Shown: positions 1 through 13,300, numbered from the stretch's first letter. The stretch is 64,000 bases of DNA from Protonemura montana (GCA_947568835.1 OX387609.1:13757708-13821707), one strand, 5' to 3'. Made by a program: numbers and translations. The notes: generated by a model from the letters alone, not told the origin.

Positions 1-54
1 TTGGGAAGTGGACGTGCCTTGCAAAAAGGGGAGACAAATTAAAGCCTAACTTAC

Positions 55-1204
55 TCATAAACAAACCGTTTCTTCTTGTACAGTCCCGGAATTTCCAAAA
101 AGATGAGTGGCACTGAAGCCAGGCACAAAAGCAGGTAGCCGAGTGGCAACAGCGACAAGCGTTTATTGCGCTCCAGAATATCCTTGGGGCGTTTAGTGAG
201 CTTTGAACTGCAAACTTTCATCGCCTCCATGGCGTGAAAAATGCTATCGATTTGCTTTCGTTGTAGAAGAAGACTCGAATAGATTGCAAACAGTGCAAAG
301 TCGACGAAGACTGACGCAGCCGCACCTACACCGCGCTGGAGGTCGTCGTAGATGGTGGTGTAGGCGAGCATAGGGTACCCGATGAGCCCAGCGTAAAGGT
401 TTGCGCACAACAACAATGTTGGTAAACACGCTCTGACAGTTGCCAATATTCTGTTGGGCTTGGTATTTGCAGGCCAGAATCCTGCGTGGGTTGAGATTGA
501 TTTTATTATATTGTTTGTGTCTGATTTTTGTATTATTTTTGCTCAATCTTATTTGCAAACGTACAACAGCTGAAGGAGGTCGCACAAATAAACCATTAAT
601 ATGGGAAATTTAAGGCACACAAAATCGTTTCTAGGAATGTAGAGCTCTCTCGCTAGAGAGTGTTCGCGTGAGCACATGTTGCGTTTTTTTTCTTTTAACT
701 CTCAACATCACCTTTCCTGATATGGTACCATTAATATGAATGCTTTACTTTCTTCGGCAAAAGTCAGAGATATATGTCAGAATTTTTTAACGTTAAACTT
801 AACAATTTACATATATATATACCGATATTTAAATTTAAGAGGTTTGTTAAAAAGAATTACCGGGAGCTCTATCAGGCAAAACCATATTTGACAAAAATGA
901 TGCCATACAACTTTGCAGGGTACCCAAAGACTTCGCTCTCAAATTTAAGCTTTGTTTAGAAAACCCATGTACGCTGATGTAAGTAGTTTTTTTACAGATC
1001 CGTGGCGTAGCGTTTTCTGATCATATGGTGACAAGACAGCTGGCATGCAACATGACGAGAAAACGACCAACACTTTTTTTCCCTTTAATACCTACCGACG
1101 TAGAAAATCAGTTTCTTGCATAGATTCAGTCCCAAAAAATTATCTGCTGGCAAGTTTGTTAACTTGGCTAACGTTTCCAGAAAAAGCCTCTCGAAAATCG
1201 CCAT
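55..1204 (-). CDS. Odorant receptor A, 5' part (exons 1-2)
   Basis: N-terminal part of an insect odorant receptor (7tm_6), a membrane subunit of an odour-gated ion channel in sensory neurons. Exon 1 is 1096-1204 (conserved Met start, ending TACGTCG before a GTAGGT donor). Exon 2 is 55-481 (acceptor CGCAG, donor GTAAGT). Exons 3-7 lie left of the window. Exon 2 encodes hydrophobic segments around LLLCANLYAGLIGYP, AAASVFVDFALFAIYSS and PLGYLLLCLASVPLIFL. The predicted residues of both exons look identical to gene B, so A and B are very recent duplicates. A longer start at 1288 is open here, but the Met at 1204 is the one kept in copies A-D. Whether the missing part is intact cannot be judged. 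Confidence 0.85.
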
Positions 1205-4100
1205 CTTCATTTGATTCACTGTCAATTCTGGTGTTACGGTGTTCTGCGTTCCTGTCACTCCTTTCAACTGCCTCGGGAACTGTTCCATGGTTAGCTTCTA
1301 CTCGTGCTTTCTAAAGGAGTTTCTTTTACACACAGTAGGATTCAGTTAAATTATTTGTGAGCCTTTTCCATCAATTTTCCTGTCACGCAACTGGCTTGCT
1401 ATCGAAAAGAAACAAAGTGTATCGATCGTTTTTCTATTGACATAATTTATTTTAAGAAACTCAATTTCGGTACAAGCCCTGTAATTTTAAAGTTGAACGC
1501 TTGTTACTATAAATGTCTGGCTTCTCTCTAAAGCAAGAGTTTACAAAACGAGTACTTGTTATGTTTGGATAAACTTGCTGTTAAAAAGTATGTATTTTTT
1601 AACATGTGTTTAAGAAAGGTTTGTCCTGTGAGAAACGATTTTTATTTATGGAACTTGACTTGCCTGACGTACTAGACAGGAGAGGAAGGGCCAACACAAT
1701 GTTCTCAGATTTTGAGAAGACATTCGATGAAAACTTGATGAAAAAAAAAATTGGAAAATGGAGAAATTAAAAAAGTAAAAAAAGAACACTTCCATCGTGG
1801 TTCAAGACTTGGGATATGAATACTAATAGTTCCGTAGGATAAACTTTACTGACAGGCTGTGAAACATGTTAAGGATTAGCAAGGGAATCGGCGGCTGTAT
1901 GAAAGTGAATAGAAAAAAATCGGTGAAATATTTTCGCAGAAACGGACATGACGTGAAATCAACTGTACAAATATTGAAACGAACAGGAATATACTCTGAC
2001 ATGAGCAGGATAAGAGGAGAATGGAATGAAGAAAATATACTAGACATAGACATTTTTTATATTTACAATTCAAAGAAATAAATAAATGCAGAAACTTTAT
2101 TTTTATAAATATTGCGAATTACTATATGATATATATTTTGCATTATTTATAATTACGGTAAGTACACGGTCTTTAATGTCTATACATATCACTTCTCTTA
2201 AAACGTGAATTTGTTAGAAAGATTGAGACAAATAAATAAAGTAAATAAAATTGTTACGGTGTCACGGTCTTAATAAAACATTATAATCGTCTCAAAAAGC
2301 CAGTGTCCAAGTAGCTCAATGGGTTCGAGCAACACCCGCGATAGGTGGACATCGGGGTTCGAGGCTGCGTTTGAACAAAACTTTTTGAGACGACAGTAGT
2401 GTTTATAAAAATAAAAATAAAACAAAGCTGTAGGATTATTTGCGGTATTGTCAACAAAGGAAACAGATAGCTTTCGTTGTTTGAAGATATCGATCGCAGG
2501 TATGATTACAGACTTGTCTGTTCACGTAATGTTGGAGGTAGATTTTTTCCGGCTTTGAATCCGAAACGTTATCAAGTTTCACAACAAAGCCAAAACAAGT
2601 AACACAAAACAGAATTCTAAAAGAGTTTTTACGGACTTTTCAGCGTCAGTTTTGTGCCTGTAATAACGAACACGTTCATAAAATTTGTGTTTACTTGTTG
2701 TAATGTAGGAAATAAAAAACACAGCTGTGAGGTTAGAGAAGTGACTTACTTGTTATAATATTAAAAAATCCAGTGCTTAAGTGCGATACAAGTTCAGTGC
2801 CCAGTTACATGAATCAAAATTAAAACAGCTGCTGAATAAGACAGAGACATTTTTTCGATTATTGATTATCGATTATTATTATTACTATTATCGATATATT
2901 ATGATTATCGATTCGATGCTTGACATTTTTAACACACACAAAAAAATTTCACACAAATATATTGAGTGTTCTTAGTAAAATAGTTTGGTTAAAATCATTT
3001 GCAAAATACGAATTTACGAAAGATAATTTTAAGCAAAGGCACAAAAAGTTTAAGAATCAGTGCGTCAGTTACAGTCAAGACATCTCCTGAAGGATTAAAC
3101 GAGGTTAAAGAAACTAGAAGAGAAGTGTTTCTGGACTTGTCAAATACTCACAATACTGTAACCAACGCTGTAATCACCAATGGGCCAATCATTTGATAAT
3201 AATTCTGAAATTATTTTTCATTTTTATTTAAACTGGTAAACTCGATTTTATTCCGTGTAAGCATACATTAATAACAGTACATTTTAAAATAAAATAATAA
3301 CCAACACTTTTTCCCCCTATATTACTTACATCACTGCCACGTTCTCACATGACACATGCCATGAATTATTAATATTTTTAAATCAATCAGATGACAACTT
3401 ATTCCTGTTGGATTCCACTTTGGCTCACTTTGTCTCTTTGTTCGCCCTCCGCACTTACTTATTTGTGTGTGTTTAGGGTAATGACAAACATGGCGTGCAG
3501 CCAGCTAGGAGCCATTACTTCTTAAGACAGTGTTATATAAACCAATTACTTGTTACCTTCTTGGAATACTTGTTATCTATAACTATATTCTTTTCTATAA
3601 TTATAATTTTTTCTTTTATATTTTATTCTATTTATTCTATTCTATAATTCTACCATATTCCACATGCAAAATTGTCCGAAGCCACCCTCATTGTGTGAGC
3701 GTAGCAAAGACTTAATTTCTATTCCCGGGAAAAAAATTGCATGGGAAATGAACACGAAATGAACATCAGCTCAAGACGCTTTTGCTCATCAATCAGTAGT
3801 GATATACCAACATCCATCTCCTACCTTACGAAACGCATCACTTTCAAAATCTTTCTCAAATCCATTCTGCATCAAAAACCATTTAATACATAACATTACC
3901 ACCTATCATTGACATAACATAATGGAATACTTCAGAGGGAAATGACTTTGTTCTATTTTAGCATAAACTAGATTCTAGAAATTAGGCTCACACAAATACT
4001 AGCTGTTTTCGTTCTTGGTAAAAGAGATAAACACCGCCGAGCTCGTGGATGTCCGCACCTTTGTTTTCTGCTCGTGTGTCTGCAAGTCGGCCCGTTGGAT
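1205..4100. other. Spacer between receptor genes A and B
   Basis: AT-rich spacer with no gene. It holds the 5' flank of gene A, a tRNA-like element at 2287-2393, a run of TTATTA/ATCGAT-rich sequence near 2870 and the likely 3' UTR of gene B near 3990-4100. Short ORFs here are not supported. Confidence 0.6.
2287..2393 (+). mobile_element. tRNA-like element in 13-bp inverted repeats (copy 1)
   Basis: TCGTCTCAAAAAG at 2287-2299 is perfectly inverted as CTTTTTGAGACGA at 2381-2393. Between them is a tRNA-like sequence with an A box (TAGCTCAATGGGT) and a B box (GGGGTTCGAGG). The acceptor and T stems are weaker than in the copy at 54294, so it is not a working tRNA gene. Confidence 0.65.
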
Positions 4101-7069
4101 CTACTCCACTTGGCGCCTGGAATGTTCTTGGTACTGCGTCCACACGGCCATGCAATAAGAGTACGTCAGCTTGGACATCTGCAACACGTTGCAAGGAAGA
4201 AAGTTAAAAAATAAAAATAAATACATTTGCATAACGTTACCATAGAAGTATTTGAATTTACGCCTTTGTAATAAAATTTCTTCGTAAACTTCTTCAGGCG
4301 TGTTAAAAAATTAACCCCATAAGGAAATATCATCATCTTTTTTTTGGCTCTTTTTATTAGCCTTGACTTATATGTCTTTTAAACAATTAAAATTCCGTCC
4401 TGTTCTTTACAAATATCAAGGTCCAGTCCAAGTTCAATACCAAGGTAAGATATGGTTGTCAATTTTATTAGGGATGCAATTGTTCTCGAACAAAGGTGAT
4501 TGTGTTCAATATCCGTTTAAACAAACGACGGGTATGTAGCACTCAACAAGGTCGTGACTCTACCATCTTTGCAGAATTGAGCTCAAAACGTAGATAAGAT
4601 TGTTACCGCGTAGTACGTTTCCATTGACAACGTAACGCATCCTCCGACCCTGATGACCACCGGTTGGTTGCAACGAGACATGATGATGCGCATGCTTCGT
4701 TTGAAGATCTCTGATTGGCCGAACCACTCACAGTCGTACACAGCTTCTCTGATCCCCTCGCTCTAAGAAAAAAACGTTACTTCATTCACACATTTTTATC
4801 TTTCTCATATCTAAGTTTGTAACATGTTTAAATACGCGTATCAAATTCATAACAAGAAACAATTCAATCCCAATGTCATCGGGCGTTTAGGATAAACACA
4901 TACCCTAACAGAATAGAACTCTCTCTGCATTGTCTAATATTTAACAGTTACTTCATAGGCTTGTACACGCACCTCTTCAGTTAACAGATTGGCAAGCCAG
5001 CAACAGATTATCATGCCAAGGTTGCTTCCTGATACCAATATCAAGATGGCCATAATTTGTGTGTCCAACTGTTCAGCCTGAAAGAACCAAAGGTCAGAGA
5101 GTTCTCAGAAGAAATATACCCAGTGGCATCTCCGGAAAATATACTGACATTACTTACATAGATGAGTATCACGATGGCCATGCTGGTAGGGACCAGGGTG
5201 CACATCAAGTATCGAAACATGAATTTATCGAAGAAGCAAGCTACAGCTTCGACAAACCTGAGAGCAAATAATAGCTAAAAATATCCAAAACATTTTGATG
5301 AGCTATCTAGAATCACAAAAAAAAGTTGTACCTTGATACAGAGTAATGATGCTGCACGCACGATTCTAAAGCTTCGTTAACCTTCTTTTCTATCTGACCT
5401 TCACCGATCTTAAAATTCTTCATCACTATTGTGTGACCTTCAATCGTTATGGTACTTTTACTGGGTGACCTTTGTGGTTGATCTACTTCTTCAGTTTCTA
5501 AAGCCAATGGCAGATCAGCAGAAACCGATCCCGTGTCCAGAATGCGTCGCAAGTTGTACGAGAGAAGCCGGAAGTGACCGATGGCTTCGGCGAGAAACGA
5601 CATGAACATGGCTGTGTAAGAAACCATGCAGATCATTGACCCAGCGTGGCAAACGCAGGTGATAGCGAAGACAATCTGGTAGGTTGGGAACGCCGTCACG
5701 TCGCACGGATACCACTGGCTGGAAACAAATCGTCTGGTTTTACAACCGAGACTACGCTGTGGTAGAGAGATGCTGTTCATAAGACTTAATTTTTATCAAA
5801 ACTAACTATGTTAAGTAAATGTAATTGAGTATAGTATGTAGGCTTGTAGCTTATTGTCATGCGTTTTGGGAAGTGGACGTGCCTTGCAAAAAGGGGAGAC
5901 AAATTAAAGCCTAACTTACTCATAAACAAACCGTTTCTTCTTGTACAGTCCCGGAATTTCCAAAAAGATGAGTGGCACTGAAGCCAGGCACAAAAGCAGG
6001 TAGCCGAGTGGCAACAGCGACAAGCGTTTATTGCGCTCCAGAATATCCTTGGGGCGTTTAGTGAGCTTTGAACTGCAAACTTTCATCGCCTCCATGGCGT
6101 GAAAAATGCTATCGATTTGCTTTCGTTGTAGAAGAAGACTCGAATAGATTGCAAACAGTGCAAAGTCGACGAAGACTGACGCAGCCGCACCTACACCGCG
6201 CTGGAGGTCGTCGTAGATGGTGGTGTAGGCGAGCATAGGGTACCCGATGAGCCCAGCGTAAAGGTTTGCGCACAACAACAATGTTGGTAAACACGCTCTG
6301 ACAGTTGCCAATATTCTGTTGGGCTTGGTATTTGCAGGCCAGAATCCTGCGTGGGTTGAGATTGATTTTATTATATTGTTTGTGTCTGATTTTTGTATTA
6401 TTTTTGCTCAATCTTATTTGCAAACGTACAACAGCTGAAGGAGGTCGCACAAATAAACCATTAATATGGGAAATTTAAGGCACACAAAATCGTTTCTAGG
6501 AATGTAGAGCTCTCTCGCTAGAGAGTGTTCGCGTGAGCACATGTTGCGTTTTTTTTCTTTTAACTCTCAACATCACCTTTCCTGATATGGTACCATTAAT
6601 ATGAATGCTTTACTTTCTTCGGCAAAAGTCAGAGATATATGTCAGAATTTTTTAACGTTAAACTTAACAATTTACATATATATATACCGATATTTAAATT
6701 TAAGAGGTTTGTTAAAAAGAATTACCGGGAGCTCTATCAGGCAAAACCATATTTGACAAAAATGATGCCATACAACTTTGCAGGGTACCCAAAGACTTCG
6801 CTCTCAAATTTAAGCTTTGTTTAGAAAACCCATGTACGCTGATGTAAGTAGTTTTTTTACAGATCCGTGGCGTAGCGTTTTCTGATCATATGGTGACAAG
6901 ACAGCTGGCATGCAACATGACGAGAAAACGACCAACACTTTTTTTCCCTTTAATACCTACCGACGTAGAAAATCAGTTTCTTGCATAGATTCAGTCCCAA
7001 AAAATTATCTGCTGGCAAGTTTGTTAACTTGGCTAACGTTTCCAGAAAAAGCCTCTCGAAAATCGCCAT
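4101..7069 (-). CDS. Odorant receptor B, complete 7-exon gene
   Basis: Insect odorant receptor (7tm_6). Exons in gene order: 6961-7069, 5920-6346, 5332-5718, 5158-5257, 4973-5077, 4607-4762, 4101-4178. All junctions are GT-AG and the phases close to 1362 nt, giving 453 aa. Family hallmarks are QWYPCDVTAF at the start of exon 3, EAIGHFRLLSYNL after the fourth hydrophobic segment, EAVYDCEWF in exon 6, FKRSMRIIMSRCNQPVVI, and the short last exon MSKLTYSYCMAVW. Exon 2 holds about three membrane segments and exons 3, 4 and 5 about one each; exons 6-7 form the last. The length is a little above the usual 370-430 aa because of a polar loop in exon 3. The ligand is unknown. An upstream Met at 7153 would add 28 residues but is not kept in copy C. 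Confidence 0.92.
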
Positions 7070-7737
7070 CTTCATTTGATTCGCTGTCAATTCTGGTGTT
7101 ACGGTGTTCTGCGTTCCTGTCACTCCTTTCAACTGCCTCGGTAACTGTTCCATGGTTAGCTTCTACTCGTGCTTTCTAAAGGAGTTTCTTTTACACACAG
7201 TAGGATTCAGTTAAATTATTTGTGAGCCTTTTCCATCAATTTTCCTGTCACGCAACTGGCTTGCTATCGAAAAGAAACAAAGTGTATCGATCGTTTTTCT
7301 ATCGACATAATTTATTTTAAGAAACTCAATTTCGGTACAAGCCCTGTAATTTTAAAGTTGAACGCTTGTTACTATAAATGTCTGGCTTCTCTCTAAAGCA
7401 AGAGTTTACAAAACGAGTACTTGTTATGTTTGGATAAACTTGCTGTTAAAAAGTATGTATTTTTTAACATGTGTTTAAGAAAGGTTTGTCCTGTGAGAAA
7501 CGATTTTTATTTATGGAACTTGACTTGCCTGACGTACTAGACAGGAGAGGAAGGGCCAACACAATGTTCTCAGATTTTGAGAAGACATTCGATGAAAACT
7601 TGATGAAAAAAAAAATTGGAAAATGGAGAAATTAAAAAAGTAAAAAAAGAACACTTCCATCGTGGTTCAAGACTTGGGATATGAATAATAATTGTTCCGT
7701 AGGATAAACTTTACTGACAGGCTGTGAAACATGTTAA

Positions 7738-8141
7738 CGTTGAGTATAGGTTATAGGTAGAGTTTCAACGTCAATGTTAAAGTCTCTGCGTGAAAAATGA
7801 CTACCTTACCGACAAAAATGCAGAGTACCGGAAGTTCACGTTAAGTGGAGCCACTGTCGTATGAAATTTAATTTCGATATTTCTCGTAGGTTACTCGCTT
7901 TTTAATATCGTTACGTGTACATCGATCGTTGAGGTAAACATTGATGGAGATTTTTTGAGCATGAAAAGTTTCAAAAGTGAGTTAACCTACGAGAAATATC
8001 GAAATTAAAATTCATACGACAGTGGCTCCACTTTACGTGATTGTCCGGTACTCTGCATTTTTGTCGGTAAGGCAGTCATTTTTCACGCAGAGACTTTAAC
8101 ATTGACGTTGAAACTCTACCTATAACCTACACTCAACGGTG
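7738..8141. mobile_element. Palindromic MITE with known empty site
   Basis: A 404-bp insertion is missing at the matching place in the left duplicate (near 1866-1872). Nearly the whole element folds back: outer arms of about 150 bp pair, beginning CGTTGAGTATAGG on the left and ending CTCAACGGTG on the right. TTAA stands on both sides (7734-7737 and 8142-8145) against one TTAA in the empty site, so the target duplication is TTAA or TGTTAA. TTAA is the piggyBac target, but the terminal bases are not typical, so the superfamily is tentative. There is no coding capacity. Confidence 0.85.
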
Positions 8142-8562
8142 TTAAGGATTAGCAAGGGAATGGGCGGCTGTATGAAAGTGAATAGAAAAAAATCGGTGAA
8201 ATATTTTCGCAGAAACGAACGTGACGTAAATTAACTGAAAAAAAAAACAGTGAAAAATAACAGGAATATACTCTGACATGAGCAGGATAAGAGGAGAATG
8301 GAATGAAGAAAATAGACTAGATTTAGACATTTTTTATATTTACAATTCAAATAAATAAATAAATGCAGAAACTTTATTTTTATAAATATTGCGAATTACT
8401 ATATGACATATATTTTGCATTATTTATAATTACGGTAAGTACACGGTCTTTAATGTCTATACATATCACTTCTCTTAAAACGTGAATTTGTTAGAAAGAT
8501 TGAGACAAATAAATAAAGTAATAAAACTGTTACGGTGTCACGGTCTTAATAAAACATTATAA

Positions 8563-8669
8563 TCGTCTCAAAAAGCCAGTGTCCAAGTAGCTCAATGGGT
8601 TCGAGCAACACCCGCGATAGGTGGAGATCGGGGTTCGAGACTGCGTTTGAACAAAACTTTTTGAGACGA
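8563..8669 (+). mobile_element. tRNA-like element in 13-bp inverted repeats (copy 2)
   Basis: Copy of the element at 2287, carried along by the tandem duplication. The same perfect 13-bp inverted repeats stand at 8563-8575 and 8657-8669. Only a few bases differ. Confidence 0.65.
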
Positions 8670-10355
8670 CATTAGTGTTTATAAAAATAAAAATAAAACA
8701 AAGCTGTAGGATTATTTGCGGTATTGTCAACAAAGGAAACAGATAGCTTTCGTTGTTTGAAGATATCGATCGCAGGTATGATTACAGACTTGTCTGTTCA
8801 CGTAATGTTGGAGGTAGATTTTTTCCGGCTTTCAATCCGAAACGTTATCAAATTTCACAACAAAGAAACACAATACATGAAACAGAATTCTAAAAGAGTT
8901 TTTACGGACTTTTCAGCGTCAGTTTTGTGCCTGTAATAACGAACACGTTCATAAAATTTGTGTTTACTTGTTGTAATGTAGGAAATAAAAAACACAGCTG
9001 TGAGGTTAGAGAAGTGACTTACTTGTTATAATATTAAAAAATCCAGTGCTTAAGTGCGATACAAGTTCAGTGCCCAGTTACATGAATCAAAATTAAAACA
9101 GCTGCTGAATAAGACAGAGACATTTTTTCGATTATTGATTATCGATTATTATTATTACTATTATCGATATATTATGATTATCGATTCGATGCTTGACATT
9201 TTTAACACACACAAAAAAATTTCACACAAATATATTGAGTGTTCTTAGTAAAATAGTTTGGTTAAAATCATTTGCAAAATACGAATTTACGAAAGATAAT
9301 TTTAAGCAAAGGCACAAAAAGTTTCAGAATCAGTGCGTCTGTTACAGTTAAGACATGTCCTGAAGGATTAAACAATGTTAAAGAAACCAGAAGAAAAGTG
9401 TTTCTGGACTTGTCAAATACTCACAATACTGTAACCAACGCTGTGATCACCAATGGGTAATCATTTGATAATAATTCTGAAATTATTTTCCATTTTTAAC
9501 TCGATTTTCTCACGAGTAAGCATAAATTAATAACAGAACATTTAAAAATAGAATATAATTTAATTATTTTTTCCTAGAACAATTACATCGTTTCCACGTC
9601 CTCACATAACACAACTTCACAATTATTTATATTTATAGATCAATCAGAAGATAACTTATTCCTGTTGGATTCCACTTTGGCTCACTTTGTCTCTTTGTTC
9701 GCCCTCCGCACTTACTTATTCGTGCATGTCTAGGGTAATGACAAACATGGCGTGCGGCCAGCTAGGAGCCATCACTTCTTAAGACAGCGTTATATAAACC
9801 AATTACTTGTTACCTTCTTGGAGTACTTGTTATCTATAACTATAATCTATTCTATAATTATAATTTATTCTTTTATATTTTATTCTATTTATTCTATTCT
9901 ATAATTCTACCATATTCAACACGAAAATCTGTCCGAAGCCACTCTCATTGAGTGAGCGTAGCAAAAACTTAATTTCTATACTTGGGAAAAATTGCATGGG
10001 AAATGAACACGAAATGAACATCAGCTCAAGACGCTTTTGCTCATCAATCAGTAGTGATATACCAACATCCATCTCCTACCTTACAAAACGTACCACTTTA
10101 AAAACCTTTCGCAAATCCTTTCTGCATCAAAAACCATCAAATACATAACATTACCACCTATCATTGACATAACATAATGCAATACTTCAGAGAGAAATGA
10201 CTTTGCTCTGTTTTAGCATAAACTAGATTCTAGAAATTAGGCTCACACAAATACTAGCTGTTTTCGTTCTTGGTAAAAGAGATAAACACCGCCGAGCTCG
10301 TTGATGTCCACACTTTTGTTTTCTGCTCGTGTGTCTGCAAGTCGGCCCGTTGGAT

Positions 10356-13300
10356 CTACTCCACTTGGCGCCTGGAATGTTCCTGGTACTGCGTCCACAC
10401 GGCCATGCTGTACGAGTAAGTCAGCTTGGACATCTGCAACACGTTGCAAGGAAGAAATGAAACAATTATTTTGTGTAATGCTACCATAGAAGTAATTGAA
10501 TTTAAGCATTAGTAATAAAATTTCTTCGTCAACATCTTCAGGGCGTGGAACAAAGTGAACCCAAGAAGACTGTACATAACAAAGGGTAAATCAATGGGAA
10601 ATATTGTCATGTTTTATTTTGTTTCTTTATATAAGCCTTGATTTAAATGTCGTTATAACAATTAACATTACGTCCTGTACTTCACAAATATCAAGGTCTA
10701 TTCCAAGGTCAATACCAAGGTAAGGTATGATTGTCAAACATGGTTGTCCTAAACAAACGACGGGCATGTTGCACACATCATAGTCAGTGGTAAATTTCTA
10801 AAAAAAAAAACTGGGTGTACGCTTGAATATATTATTGTGGTGTTAAGGGGAGGGGGGGGGGGGGGGGGTTAGCTCATCACGTTTTCTGTAAGTAAATAGT
10901 GGAATCATTGGTTGATAGTTGTGGTTTATTGTCGGCAAAAAGACTTTGAGTTACCAAAATGAGAGTTACCCGAAGAGGACGTATCAATCCTACATGAATT
11001 TGGATCCAACGAATTTTATTTGATTCAGTAAATAACTTGTTTTATTTGTGGAAATTTCCAAATAAATGAGAGTCGAACAGTACAAGTGATTGACGGGGTT
11101 TTTAAAACAACGAGGCACTTTCCGGGAGGAAAAATGAGAGGAAATAGTAATTTACGGAAAGATTGTACCTACGCGTGGAATATCTTGGTCAACCTTAATT
11201 TCCCTGCTAGTGCCATTGTTTCTTTCTGGAAATGAATTGTTGATAAGATCGATCAACTAACGTTGCTTACCCCTGCTCGCACGAGGAGTTGGGGGTAGGA
11301 ATTCCAAGGCAATCCTGCTTACATCTTTTGACCAAACCATTAGCCCGAAACAACGGGATCGGAAGGAATTCTGTCCAAATTATGAATTGCAAGTTTGCAC
11401 AAAATAAAATGGTGAATCGTCTGCACTCACTTTGAGTAAATAAGAACAGCGTATTGACAAGAAAAAATAAAAATAAAATACATTTCGAAAATAATTAGGT
11501 AGGTGGTCGGCGTCCACCCACAAAAAAGGGTGGTGAACGCCGTCCACCCGCGTCCACCCTAAAATTAACCACTGAAAATAGTCTTGACTCTACCATCTTT
11601 GCAGAACTGAGTTTAAAACGTCTTTAAGAGTCTTACCTCGTAGTACGTTTCCATTGACAACGCGATGAACCCGGCGACCCTGATGACCACCGGTTGGTTG
11701 CAACGAGACATGATGATGCGCATGCTTCTTTTGAAGCTCTCCGATTGGCCGAACCAGTCACAGTCGTAAACAGCTTCTCTGAGCCCCTCGCTCTGAGTAG
11801 AAACATGCATTTAATGCACATAATTAAATGCTCTTTTCTCCAAGCTGGTAACATGTTTAAACACGGTTATCGAATTCATAATGGGGGAAAAAACTCTCAC
11901 TGTTATTGGGCAAATTGTTTAATGATCGACGCTAAGTCGGCATATCATCGTATCACTAAATCAAGAAACTGTACAAGAAAGACGTCTGTTCGTTAAAAAG
12001 TTTAACAGATCCCTAAAGATAACAGGATAGAACTCTCTCTGCATTGTCTAATATTTTACAGTTACTTCATATGCTTATACACGCACCTCTTCAGTCATCA
12101 TGTCGGCAAGCCAGCAACAAATGAGCATGCCAAGGTTGCTTCCTGATACCAATATCAAGATGGTCATAATTTTTGTGTTTAATTCTTCAGCCTGAAAGAA
12201 GCAAAGGTCAAAGAGTTCTCAGAAAAAAGATACCCATTGGCATCTCCGACAAATATACTGACAGTACTTACATAAATGAGTATCACGATGGCCATGCTGG
12301 TAGGGACCAGGGCGCTCAACAAGTATCGAAACAAGAATTTATCAAAGAAGCAAGCTACAGCTTCGACAAACCTGAAAGCAAATAATTACTGAAAATATCC
12401 AAAACATTAATATTGAGCTTTCTAGAATCACAAGAAAAAGAATTGTTTACCTGATTACAGCATAATGAAGCTGAACGCACGATTTTAAAGCTTCGATTAC
12501 CTCCTTTTCGATCTGACCTTCACCGATCTTCAAATCCATCTTCACTGCAGTGTGACCCTCAATTTTTTGGATATTTTTACTGGGTGACTTTTGTGGTTGA
12601 TCTACTTCTTTTGTTTTTAAAGCCACTGACAGAGCAGCAGGAATCGTTTCCGTGTCCAGAACGTGTCCCAAGTTGTACGAGAGAAGCCGGAAGTGACCGA
12701 TTGCCTCGGTCAGAAACGACATGAACATGGCTGTGTACGTAACCATGCAGATCAATGAGCCAGCGTAGCTGACGCAGGTGATAACGAAGACGATCTGGAA
12801 GGTTGGGAACGCCATCACATCGCACGGATACCACTGGCTGAGGAAAAACCGTACGGTTTAACAGCCGAGACTACGCTGTGGTAGAGAGATGCTGTTCTGA
12901 AGACTTAATTTATATCAAAACTAGTTTATATTATGTACATTTAATTGAATAAAACTCTCTAGACTTTTAGCTTATTGTCAAGCGCTTCGGTAGGTGGAAC
13001 CGTGGACGTGCTTTGCAACTAGGGGAGACAAATTAAAGGTTAACTTACTCATAGACAAACCGTTTCTTCTTGTAAAGTCCCGGAATATCCAGAAAGGTGA
13101 GTGGCACTGAAGCCAGGCACAAAAGCAGGTAGCCGAGTGGCAACAGCGACAAGCGTTTATTGCGCTCCAGAATGTCTTTGGGACGTTTTGTGCGCTTTTC
13201 ACTGCAAACGTTCATTGCTTCCATGGCGCAAAAAATGCTATCGATTTGCTTTCGTTGTAGAAGAAGACTCAAATAGATTGGAAACAGAGCAAAGTCTACG

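Larger units (their letters stand above)
1..4200. repeat. Tandem duplication block, left copy
   Basis: Positions 1-4200 match about 5866-10450 at very high identity, the offset being 5865 for the first 1.85 kb. The block covers exons 2-1 of one receptor, the intergenic spacer and the last exon of the next. The main difference is a 404-bp MITE present only in the right copy. Further right, intron similarity decays while exons stay alike. It is best explained by recent unequal crossing-over. Confidence 0.85.
5866..10450. repeat. Tandem duplication block, right copy
   Basis: Right-hand copy of the block at 1-4200. It includes exons 1-2 of gene B, the B-C spacer with the MITE at 7738 and the tRNA-like element at 8563, and the last exon of gene C. 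Point differences and small indels increase toward the 3' side of the spacer (for example around 9500-9600). Confidence 0.85.

Noticed and set aside
51-446. Gustatory receptor as the family of the clustered receptors
   Set aside because: The joined exons show odorant receptor signatures (QWYP.D, EAVYDCDW, FKRS...IIM.RCNQPV) instead of gustatory receptor ones.
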